Assembly (NCBI GenBank): GCA_036491755.1
Contig: DASXBJ010000101.1
Span: forward strand, 1-10,239
DNA: 10,239 nt
Reading direction: 5' to 3'
From: DASXBJ01 sp036491755
Lineage (GTDB): Bacteria; Chloroflexota; Dormibacteria; Dormibacterales; Dormibacteraceae
Under the pieces are notes generated by a model. It made no database searches. It was not told the origin of the DNA and saw nothing but the letters and a program-made list of their open reading frames with translations. Each line of letters starts with the position of its first letter. Position 1 is the first letter of the stretch. Of this stretch, positions 1 to 8,421 are shown piece after piece. Position numbers and translations under genes: made by a program.

Positions 1-1269
1 CGTACCCAGAGCCTCACTCACCCTGATTCGTTCGTCGAGATCCTTTTCCTGATGGTGGCCGTCATGCTCTTAAGCGCTGCGGACGTAAGGCTCGAACGCG
101 GCCACCTGACGCTGTCCGGTCTGGCCATCGGAGCGGGTGCCATCACCCTCAATCCGATCGATGCAACGATCCTCGGTCTAGCGCTCACAATTGCCACGCC
201 CCGACGGGGACGGTGGCCAATCGCTGCAAACGCCGTTATGGCTGCTGCTTACGTATCGCTTGGAGCGGCGGTGGCGAGTGTGTTCCGCCATGACGGTTCG
301 TTATCGCTAAGCGTTCGCTTGCTCGTTCTCGCGACGTTGTACCTCAGTAGCTGGGCAATGGTTTCGATCGGTCTTTGGATTCGGACGGGAGAGTCAGTGC
401 CAAGTATCGTGCGCCACAACTTCACCGCGTCCTTCTATGTAGCGTTCGGCTACGTTGCGTTGGCGTCACTGCTCATCAGTTATGTATTGGACGGCACCCT
501 TCTCGGCTACTTTTTGGCAACGATCGTCTGCGTGCTCTCTCTTGCGCTTACGGATACGATCGCGGGACGGCGTGTTCGCCGGGTTCTGGAGTCGGAGCTC
601 TCGGACGCTGACCGCCACCTGTTCCACAGCCGGGCGGTCGAAGGTGTCGTGCACAACCTCCGTAACCACATGGCGACGGCGGTCGGCTACCTGAAGGAGA
701 TTGATCCGCGCCGGCTCGACCCTGTTGACCGCGAGAGCATTGAGACGGCCACGGCGGCCGCGAACGATGCGGTCACGGTCCTACACAGCCTTTCGCAGGG
801 TGCGACTCCACGAGTCAGCTACGCAATCGAGCCGGTCGACCTGAACGAGCTTGTCTCACGGGCGGTCGGCATGGCCCGGCCTCGAGCGCGAACCAAGGAG
901 GTGCAGGTCGCGGTCCGGGAGTCGCCGGAGGATGTCCGCGTCAAGGCCGATCCGCTTCTTCTCCGCGAGGTCCTGACCAACCTGGTCAACAACGCCATCG
1001 ACGCGGCACCTCCCAACGGCCGGGTCGAGTTGAGCACCGGACGGCGCAACGGCTCGGCCTATTTCACCATCGCCGACAATGGGCCGGGGATCTCAGACGA
1101 TCACCGCCACCGTCTCTTCGAGCCACACTTCACGACCAAAGAAGGAGGCACCGGACTCGGCCTCTTCATGTCGTACGGCGTGATCAGGGAACATCAAGGA
1201 CAGCTGCTGTTCGAGGGCAACCGGCGCGGGGCCGTGTTCACAGTCATCCTTCCGCCTTTCAGTCGCTGA
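1..1269 (+). CDS. Membrane-bound sensor histidine kinase, 5' end outside window
   Basis: A polytopic membrane sensor kinase that should autophosphorylate on histidine and pass phosphate to a response regulator. The first ATG is at 52, but the frame is open to base 1 and the first hydrophobic helix (FVEILFLMVAVMLL) runs across that ATG, so the true start is probably upstream. Counting from the ATG, about six hydrophobic segments fill residues 1-170 and resemble the multi-TM sensor domains found ahead of HD-GYP, GGDEF or kinase modules. The H-box is VVHNLRNHMATAVGYL with His201. The ATPase domain has an N-box (LTNLVNNAIDAA, 308-319), G1 (DNGPGI, 342-347), an F-box (LFEPHFTTKEGG) and G2 (GTGLGLF, 366-372). 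It ends 13 bp from the convergent DinB-like gene. G+C is visibly lower in the membrane part than elsewhere. The kinase call is firm; the signal sensed is unknown. Confidence 0.9.
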   Translation, partial: RTQSLTHPDSFVEILFLMVAVMLLSAADVRLERGHLTLSGLAIGAGAITLNPIDATILGLALTIATPRRGRWPIAANAVMAAAYVSLGAAVASVFRHDGSLSLSVRLLVLATLYLSSWAMVSIGLWIRTGESVPSIVRHNFTASFYVAFGYVALASLLISYVLDGTLLGYFLATIVCVLSLALTDTIAGRRVRRVLESELSDADRHLFHSRAVEGVVHNLRNHMATAVGYLKEIDPRRLDPVDRESIETATAAANDAVTVLHSLSQGATPRVSYAIEPVDLNELVSRAVGMARPRARTKEVQVAVRESPEDVRVKADPLLLREVLTNLVNNAIDAAPPNGRVELSTGRRNGSAYFTIADNGPGISDDHRHRLFEPHFTTKEGGTGLGLFMSYGVIREHQGQLLFEGNRRGAVFTVILPPFSR

Positions 1270-1282
1270 ACGACCTGACGTT

Positions 1283-1786
1283 TTAGGCTGGCGGCTCCCA
1301 TGGATCCATCGAAGGCAGACCGTGCATGCCGAGGATGAGCGATGCCTCGCCGCAGTGAAACGAGTCGTGCATGACCAGACGCGTCAGTACTGAGTGCCGT
1401 GAATGGAGCTGCAGCGCTCCGTCACGAATGCGACTGAACGTCACGTCCAGAATGTCGGGAGTCCATCGCTCGAGGCAGGACTCAACGATCCGCCACGTAC
1501 TCTCTGCCGCGAGCAGCAGCTCTTGCGGAGAGCGCGGGACATCGAGCCGATCCTCCCAGCCCTCGCCAAAAGGATCTGAAAACGGCGTGGTCTCGGCGCC
1601 TGGCTCCTGGAAGACGCCGCACAGCCAGTACACGCGCGCGCTCGTGAGGTGTCCGACCATGGCCCAGATCGGCCACCCGTCGGGCGACGCCTGCAGCCGA
1701 ACCTCCTCTGGGCCGAGCCGCTCCAAGACATGGACGAGGCGCGCCTGGCATCGGGCCCAGCCCTCGTAAACCGCCGTTACGCTCAT
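1283..1786 (-). CDS. DinB-like (YfiT/DinB superfamily) putative metalloprotein
   Basis: A 167-aa protein with the hallmarks of the DinB/YfiT four-helix-bundle superfamily. The opening is helical and tryptophan-rich, GHL carries His46, and HDSFHCGEASL near the C-terminus carries His140 and His144. Those three histidines match the usual metal-binding triad of the family. Family members include metal-dependent thiol transferases and many proteins of unknown function; the substrate here cannot be read from sequence. The ATG is supported by a strong Shine-Dalgarno sequence, GGAGG, 4 nt upstream. Its ATG overlaps the TGA of the upstream receiver gene (ATGA), so it is probably translated as the last gene of the response-regulator operon. 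The length is normal for the family and nothing looks broken. Confidence 0.82.
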   Translation of the reverse strand: MSVTAVYEGWARCQARLVHVLERLGPEEVRLQASPDGWPIWAMVGHLTSARVYWLCGVFQEPGAETTPFSDPFGEGWEDRLDVPRSPQELLLAAESTWRIVESCLERWTPDILDVTFSRIRDGALQLHSRHSVLTRLVMHDSFHCGEASLILGMHGLPSMDPWEPPA

Positions 1787-2316
1787 CGACCCTCCCCGAT
1801 TCGCCGCGCTACCGCTGCGGCGAGGTCGTCCAACTCGACCGGCTTGACGAGATATTCGGCGGCATCCAGGGCGGCGGCCATTGCGCGCGCGGCGCTGTCC
1901 GTGGCCCCGGTCACCACGATCGGCCGCGCCGACTTCAGGAGAGCCATCTCTTCCGCGCCGAGGCCGGCCGTCAACCCCAGGTCGAAGATCACGATCTCGC
2001 GCGGGCGCAACGACCGCAGGCTCCGGCCCGATTGCGCGTCATAGCCCAGCCGTCGGAGGCTTCGAGCCGTCAGCTCCGCAAGCCGCTCGTCATCGTCCAG
2101 CACCTGGATCGGCGCCAGGCCGAAGGCCGCATCCTCCAGAGCGGTCAGTGATGCCAGGGCCTCCCGCAGGCCCACGATCAGGGCCTGCACCGGCGGGGCC
2201 ACGCCATCAGCCTCCGCCAGCTCGAGCTCGGCTTTCAGCCGCGCCAGCGTCGAGCGCAGCCGGTGAGCGGCCGCCGAGACTTCAGCTCTGGGCGACGAAT
2301 CGATAGCCAATTCCAC
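1783..2316 (-). CDS. Receiver-domain protein with DHp-like helical N-terminus
   Basis: A 177-aa protein. Residues 70-175 form a response-regulator receiver: acidic cluster DDD (74-76), phospho-acceptor Asp112 in IVIFDLGL, Thr136 in VVTGA and Lys158 in YLVKP. Residues 10-65 are helical. They start with AAHRLRSTLARLKAELELA, which resembles the H-box of a kinase dimerisation domain (HELRTPL type) with His18, but no ATP-binding domain follows. There is no DNA-binding output domain. The GTG start overlaps the end of the upstream OmpR-type regulator by 35 bp, and the stop overlaps the DinB-like start by 4 bp, so expression is coupled to both. No good Shine-Dalgarno sequence precedes the GTG; an internal GTG at codon 39 would remove the helical part and is less likely. 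Probable role: phosphate shuttle or partner of the upstream regulator (inference). Confidence 0.8.
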   Translation of the reverse strand: MELAIDSSPRAEVSAAAHRLRSTLARLKAELELAEADGVAPPVQALIVGLREALASLTALEDAAFGLAPIQVLDDDERLAELTARSLRRLGYDAQSGRSLRSLRPREIVIFDLGLTAGLGAEEMALLKSARPIVVTGATDSAARAMAAALDAAEYLVKPVELDDLAAAVARRIGEGR

Positions 2317-2959
2317 GCACCGTCTCGATCCAACCAGGCTCGCGCAGCTCCCGGCGAATCTGGTGGATCGCCTGCTCGAGCCTGTGCTCGAAGCCCGTGT
2401 AAGAGCTTCCCCACACCTGATCGAGCAGCTCCGACCGAGGCACCGCCTCGCCCGAGCGCCCAGCGAGGAGCTGCAGCATGAGAAGCGGCCGTCTCTCCAG
2501 CTTCAGCGGGCGGTCTCCGAGCCGAGCCTCGCCATGGGTCGCATCGACCTTCAACCGTCCCCGGACGACCGCGCCCGTCGGCGGCCGACGCTCACGCAAT
2601 GCCCCGCGAATCCGGGCCAGCAGCACCTGCCGGTCTGTGCCCTTGACGATGTAGTCCGTCGCGCCCCGCTCGATGCCCAGCACCTGGTCTCCCGGCGCGT
2701 GCCGGGCACCGGTCAGGATGATGACCGGAAAGCCGATGCGCTCGGCTCCCGAACGCAGCGAGTCGAGGACCTCGGGCGCATCCATGTCCGGCATCTCGTA
2801 ATCGAGGAGCATCAGGTCGGGCGTCGCCGCGCGCACACGGTCCAGCGCTTCGCCGCCACTGCGTGCGACGTCCACCGCATAACCTGCGCGGCGCAGCACC
2901 TCCGCGGTGAGCTCCGCCGTGCGCGGCTCGTCGTCAACGACCAGCAACTTGGCCGTCAC
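2282..2959 (-). CDS. OmpR/PhoB-family winged-helix response regulator
   Basis: A DNA-binding response regulator of 225 aa from the GTG start chosen here. The receiver (1-120) has Asp9-Asp10, phospho-acceptor Asp53 in LMLLDYEMPDMD, Thr83 in ILTGA and Lys106 in YIVKG. The usual Pro after that Lys is Gly. Residues 130-223 form the winged helix typical of the family, ending in WIETVRGIGYRFV. The frame stays open to an ATG at 3049, but those 30 extra codons run through the inverted repeat and have no family similarity. GTG at 2959 places LLVVDDE at the normal position and has GGGGA 8 nt upstream. It is the first gene of the minus-strand operon with the receiver and DinB-like genes, and it is divergent from the GAF-LuxR gene, so autoregulation from the shared spacer is plausible. 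The partner kinase is not certain. Confidence 0.92.
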   Translation of the reverse strand: MTAKLLVVDDEPRTAELTAEVLRRAGYAVDVARSGGEALDRVRAATPDLMLLDYEMPDMDAPEVLDSLRSGAERIGFPVIILTGARHAPGDQVLGIERGATDYIVKGTDRQVLLARIRGALRERRPPTGAVVRGRLKVDATHGEARLGDRPLKLERRPLLMLQLLAGRSGEAVPRSELLDQVWGSSYTGFEHRLEQAIHQIRRELREPGWIETVRGIGYRFVAQS

Positions 2960-2978
2960 ACTCCCAATCCCCAGCGGC

Positions 2979-2984
2979 AACCTA
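2979..2984 (-). promoter_or_regulatory. Candidate -10 element for the response-regulator operon
   Basis: TAGGTT on the minus strand fits the TANNNT pattern and lies about 20 bp upstream of the GTG start at 2959. No good -35 hexamer is visible at the usual distance; that place is taken by the inverted repeat, as expected for a promoter controlled by a bound regulator. The assignment rests on position and a loose consensus only. Confidence 0.3.
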
Positions 2985-2987
2985 ACA

Positions 2988-3018
2988 GGTTCAGGGTTTC
3001 CTGAGGAAACGGTGAACC
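2988..3018. promoter_or_regulatory. 31-bp near-perfect inverted repeat, candidate operator
   Basis: Two 14-bp arms (2988-3001 and 3005-3018) flank a 3-bp TGA centre. The outer six bases GGTTCA/TGAACC and inner six GTTTCC/GGAAAC are perfectly complementary; only the two bases between them mismatch. It lies in the spacer between two divergent regulator genes and overlaps the expected -35 region on the minus side. No T-run follows on either strand, so an intrinsic terminator is unlikely. The best reading is an operator for the OmpR-type regulator or the GAF-LuxR protein; which one binds is inference. Confidence 0.6.
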
Positions 3019-3048
3019 AGTCCTGAGGCCAGACCGTCGAGCGGGTCA

Positions 3049-3054
3049 TAAGCT
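3049..3054 (+). promoter_or_regulatory. Candidate -10 element for the GAF-LuxR gene, possibly leaderless
   Basis: TAAGCT lies six bases before the ATG at 3061, and there is no recognisable Shine-Dalgarno sequence between them. In lineages with many leaderless mRNAs, a TANNNT box at this distance puts transcription start on the A of ATG. No convincing -35 is present, and the centre of the inverted repeat would sit near -58. Confidence 0.3.
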
Positions 3055-3060
3055 CGCGTC

Positions 3061-3696
3061 ATGGGCCAGCTCCCAGACCTCCAGGAAGCCAGGCGGCGGC
3101 TGGGACTGGCCCTCGACGCACTGTCCCACGACCGCTGGGTGCTCGGTTACGTGAGCAATGGCTACCTCCAGCCGATCGCGGCCTCCGAGGTCAACAGGCG
3201 CTTCCTGCAGCGCCGGCCGCTCATGCCGCTTTCGCGCCGCGCCCTCTACGAGAAGCGGCCGATGGTCGTGAACTCGGTGATGGAGAATCCCAACCCTTCA
3301 GACGGCTATGACTGGGAGCTCGATTGGCCGGCCGTGCTCTACGGACCCGTGGGCGAGATGGGCCGCCGCCCCGTCGGCTTGCTGACGCTCGGCTGCAGGC
3401 ACGACCACTGGTACACCGAGGAGGACGTGGCGTACGTGCACAGCCTGGGAGTGACGCTCGGCCCGATGGTCGCCGCCCTGCGCGGGCCGCTGGGCCACCT
3501 GAGCGATAGCGAGAACGAGGTCACCCAGCTGTTGAGCTACGGCCTTTCGTCGCCCGAGATCTCGCGAGCCATCCGACTCGACGAGCGGCGTACACGCGCA
3601 CTGGTCGACTCGGTGGCGAAAAAGCTGCGATCGGTCAGCGCAGACCAGCTCGCCTTCCCACTTGTGCCGATGAAGCGGAGAGCCTTCCGGCTGTGA
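3061..3696 (+). CDS. GAF domain - LuxR-type HTH transcriptional regulator
   Basis: A 211-aa protein with two parts. Residues about 5-140 look like a GAF sensory domain, with a beta strand GRRPVGLLTLGC and then HDHWYTEEDVAYVHSLG leading into the closing helix. Residues 147-199 match the LuxR/NarL helix-turn-helix: LSDSENEVTQLLSYGLSSPE aligns with the LTxREREVLxLLAxGLSNKE pattern, and LVDSVAKKLRSVSADQLA aligns with the recognition-helix end. The recognition helix (DERRTRALVDSVAKKL) departs from the usual EKTVKNHVSNIL. There is no receiver domain, so a small ligand or redox signal bound by GAF, not phosphorylation, is the likely input. It is divergent from the OmpR-type regulator and shares its spacer. 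An ATG start without a clear ribosome binding site fits a leaderless mRNA. Target genes are unknown. Confidence 0.78.
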   Translation: MGQLPDLQEARRRLGLALDALSHDRWVLGYVSNGYLQPIAASEVNRRFLQRRPLMPLSRRALYEKRPMVVNSVMENPNPSDGYDWELDWPAVLYGPVGEMGRRPVGLLTLGCRHDHWYTEEDVAYVHSLGVTLGPMVAALRGPLGHLSDSENEVTQLLSYGLSSPEISRAIRLDERRTRALVDSVAKKLRSVSADQLAFPLVPMKRRAFRL

Positions 3697-3705
3697 CCTG
3701 GCTGT

Positions 3706-3717
3706 AGAGGCGCCTCT
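3706..3717. repeat. Perfect 12-bp palindrome between convergent genes
   Basis: AGAGGCGCCTCT lies in the 28-bp gap between the stops of the GAF-LuxR gene and the NarL-type kinase gene. It has a fully paired six-base arm on each side but no loop spacing and no T-run, so it is at best a weak bidirectional terminator. It may be chance in GC-rich DNA. Confidence 0.3.
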
Positions 3718-3724
3718 GGCTCTC

Positions 3725-4375
3725 TCAGTTCGGGCCGAACAGGAAGACCGTGGTCCCGCGCCCTTCCGTGCTGACCACCTCGAGGCGGCCACCGATTCCT
3801 GCCGCCCGCTCGCGCATTCCCATGAGCCCGTAGCCCGAGCCGGTCCTCGATGCGAAGCCGCGTCCCTCGTCGGCCACCTCGATGAGGAACGGACGCGCCG
3901 CAAAAGCCATCTTGACCCTGCAGATCGACGACCCCGAATGCTTGCGGACATTGCTCAGCGCTTCCCGCACGACCTGCGCCACCACCTCGCGCTGCTGACC
4001 CGAAATCTCGCCTTCATCTCCGTTGCTCGACAGCTCGACGCGGATGCCGTACAGTCGCGCGAATTCCTCCGCCTGGCGGCGAAGGTCGCCCACGAGCCCG
4101 TCCGGGCCGATCGACGCAGGTCGGAGGTCGGCGAGCGCCTCGCGAACGTTTTTCAGGAGCCGCTCGAGGATCTCGAAGACATTCCTGAGGTTCTGGTCCG
4201 GCGCACCCTTCTTGCCCTCCAGGTACACCTTGAACAGCGAGATGGCGCCGGCGAGGTCGGTGGCCACGCCATCGTGCAGCTCACGGGCGATGCGGGCCCG
4301 CTCGCGCGCCAGCGCGTCCTCGATCGCCTGGTGGGCGAATCCCTCCGATGAGCCGGACGGAGATGGCTGCGCCAT
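3725..4375 (-). CDS. NarL-type (HisKA_3) soluble sensor histidine kinase
   Basis: A 216-aa cytosolic histidine kinase consisting of little more than the catalytic core. The HisKA_3 dimerisation domain has RERARIARELHDGVATDLAG with phospho-acceptor His34. The ATPase domain has REALSNVRKHS (137-147, N-box), DEGRGF (169-174, G1) and GYGLMGMRER (181-190, G2). The family normally signals to NarL/LuxR-type response regulators carrying a receiver; none lies adjacent. The frame is open upstream to 4594, but that stretch overlaps the preceding gene and lacks family similarity. ATG at 4375 forms TGATG with the stop of the small membrane protein gene and has little Shine-Dalgarno of its own, so translation probably depends on re-initiation. 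It lacks membrane helices and a sensor domain; the TM protein encoded just upstream could supply the anchor (inference). Confidence 0.9.
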   Translation of the reverse strand: MAQPSPSGSSEGFAHQAIEDALARERARIARELHDGVATDLAGAISLFKVYLEGKKGAPDQNLRNVFEILERLLKNVREALADLRPASIGPDGLVGDLRRQAEEFARLYGIRVELSSNGDEGEISGQQREVVAQVVREALSNVRKHSGSSICRVKMAFAARPFLIEVADEGRGFASRTGSGYGLMGMRERAAGIGGRLEVVSTEGRGTTVFLFGPN

Positions 4376-4673
4376 CACGACGCGTGGACCTTGCGGCGCG
4401 CATATGACTCCAGCAAGGCGATGGTCAACGGGTGCCTGTACCAACGGAGAACCCGCGCATACGGGCGCCATAGGACTGCGGTTTCCCCCAGGGCAAGGGC
4501 CAACCGCGCGAGCTCGCCTTGGACCAATGCGTTCTCCTCCGCCAGTCGTGCGCTGAGCTCGCGCGAGCGCTTGGCCACCTTCCACGTCCACCACGCCGCA
4601 ACCGCCAGCTCGACGGCGATCGCAATCACGCTGAACACCAGGAGCCAGACGCCGATCCAGCCCAGGGACTCCC

Positions 4674-4677
<4 letters not shown>
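4375..4677 (-). CDS. Small single-TM protein with cytoplasmic coiled coil
   Basis: A 100-aa protein of no family I recognise. Residues 7-32 (WIGVWLLVFSVIAIAVELAV onward) form one strong transmembrane helix. Residues 33-63 are charged and heptad-like (RSRELSARLAEENALVQGEL), suggesting a coiled coil. The tail (64-100) is basic and aromatic, with WRPYARVLRWYRHP and a lysine/arginine-rich end. The GTG start overlaps the gyrA stop (GTGA) and its stop shares a base with the ATG of the histidine kinase, so it is translated between those two genes. The protein looks genuine rather than a shadow: there is no competing gene, the overlaps are typical of operons, and the membrane topology is sensible. 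A scaffold or sensor subunit for the following kinase is a reasonable guess, but no sequence evidence fixes the function. Confidence 0.75.
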
Positions 4678-7172
<2,495 letters not shown>

Positions 7173-7176
7173 AGCG

Positions 7177-8421
7177 TTACTCCTGGAACCTGCCGAGCAC
7201 CACGACCGCGTTGTGCCCGCCAAAGCCGAATCCATTCGAGATGGCGATGCGTACGTCCTTGCGCCGCGCCTGGTTCGGCACATAGTCGAGGTCGCACGCG
7301 GGGTCGGGGTTCTCGTAGTTGATGGTCGGGTGGATGATGCCGCGGTTGATGGTGAGCAGGGTGGCGATCGCCTCCACCGCGCCGGCGGCGCCGAGCAGGT
7401 GGCCAATCATGGATTTGGTGCTGCTGATCGCGACCTTGTGCGCCGATTCCCCCAACGCGATCTTCAGCGCCTTGGTCTCGCCCGCGTCATTCAGCTGTGT
7501 GGACGTGCCATGCGCGTTGACGTAGTCGATGTCGCCCGGCTCGATGCCGGCGTCACGCAGCGCGAGGACGATGGCTTGCGCCGGCGCCTCGCCGGTACCG
7601 TCCGGCGCGACCTGGTGGAAGGCATCGCATGTGAGCGCGAATCCGAGCACCTCGCCGTAGATGCGAGCGCCGCGGCTGATGGCGTGCTCGCGCGACTCGA
7701 GCACCAACGTGCCGGCACCCTCGCCGGGGACAAAACCGTCCCGGTCGCGGTCAAACGGCCGGCTCGCCTTTTCCGGCGCATCGTTGCGCGTCGACAGAGC
7801 GCGGATCGCGTTGAACGATGAGATGCCGACCTCGCAGAGGGAGGCCTCCGTGCCGCCGGCGAGCATGATGTCGGCGTCGCCGTGCTGGATCATCCGCGTC
7901 GCATCGCCCAGCGAGTGCGTCGACGCCGCGCAGGCCGTGGTGATGGTCGTGTTCGGGCCGCGCAGGTGAAACGCCATCGCGACCGAGGCGGCCGCCATGT
8001 TGGGGATGATCATGGGCGCATATAAAGGATTGAGGCGTCCCTTCGTGGCGTACGAGATGGCGCCGTTGGTCATCTCGATGAAGCCCCCGATTCCGGTCCC
8101 CATGTCGACACCGACCCGGAAGTCGTCCTCCTTCGCGAGGTCGAGGCCTGAATCGGCGAGCGCCATGGTTGAAGCGGCCACCGCCATCTGCGAGAAGCGG
8201 GCCATCCTCTGTGCCACCTTGCGGTCCATGAAATCCTGGGGGTCGAAGTTGGCCACCTCGCACGCGAACTTGGTGGTGAGCTTCTCGGTGGCGTAACCCT
8301 CGGCGAACCTGGCCGTGCTGCGGCCCTCGATCAGGCCATCCCAGTACTCGTCCAGGTTCTTGCCGAGCGGGTTGACCGTGCCCATGCCGGTCACGACCAC
8401 GCGCGTGCGGCCATTTTTCAT
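7177..8421 (-). CDS. fabF: Beta-ketoacyl-ACP synthase II
   Basis: The condensing enzyme of type II fatty acid synthesis, which adds malonyl-ACP units to acyl-ACP with release of CO2. The 414 aa carry the full thiolase-fold catalytic set: nucleophile Cys164 in TTACAASTHS, His304 in NAHGTSTQLND, Lys336 in SSTKS, His341 in IGHLLGAAG, and the gating loop NGFGFGGHN (396-404). These match E. coli FabF Cys163, His303 and His340 with a one-residue offset, which argues for FabF over FabB or FabH. The ATG overlaps the plsX stop (ATGA) with a GAGGTG ribosome site about 8 nt before it. The gene ends 4 nt before gyrA and carries gyrA's ribosome site in its last codons, so the two are co-translated. There is no nearby acpP, fabD or fabG, unlike classic fab clusters. 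Confidence 0.96.
   Translation of the reverse strand: MKNGRTRVVVTGMGTVNPLGKNLDEYWDGLIEGRSTARFAEGYATEKLTTKFACEVANFDPQDFMDRKVAQRMARFSQMAVAASTMALADSGLDLAKEDDFRVGVDMGTGIGGFIEMTNGAISYATKGRLNPLYAPMIIPNMAAASVAMAFHLRGPNTTITTACAASTHSLGDATRMIQHGDADIMLAGGTEASLCEVGISSFNAIRALSTRNDAPEKASRPFDRDRDGFVPGEGAGTLVLESREHAISRGARIYGEVLGFALTCDAFHQVAPDGTGEAPAQAIVLALRDAGIEPGDIDYVNAHGTSTQLNDAGETKALKIALGESAHKVAISSTKSMIGHLLGAAGAVEAIATLLTINRGIIHPTINYENPDPACDLDYVPNQARRKDVRIAISNGFGFGGHNAVVVLGRFQE
7180..7184 (-). promoter_or_regulatory. Ribosome binding site that fixes the gyrA TTG start
   Basis: AGGAG on the minus strand lies within the last codons of fabF and is 7 nt from TTG at 7172. It decides the gyrA start: no ATG or GTG sits between it and the conserved N-terminal gyrase motifs until Met22, which would delete conserved residues. 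Confidence 0.7.

Noticed and set aside
2363..3004. 213-codon plus-strand frame opposite the OmpR-type regulator
   Set aside because: Shadow frame; it also covers the divergent control region and has no family resemblance.
2988..3018. Inverted repeat read as an intrinsic terminator
   Set aside because: It lies upstream of both divergent genes rather than after one, and no T-run follows on either strand.
2960..3049. 30-codon N-terminal extension of the OmpR-type regulator
   Set aside because: Runs through the inverted repeat and lacks receiver similarity; the GTG at 2959 has a ribosome site and gives the normal receiver N-terminus.
4376..4594. 73-codon N-terminal extension of the NarL-type kinase
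   Set aside because: Pro/Gly/Arg-rich shadow of the small membrane protein gene; the internal ATG at the TGATG junction is the natural start.
7173..7406. 78-codon N-terminal extension of gyrA
   Set aside because: It is the fabF 3' end read in another frame; GyrA homologues begin close to the TTG chosen.
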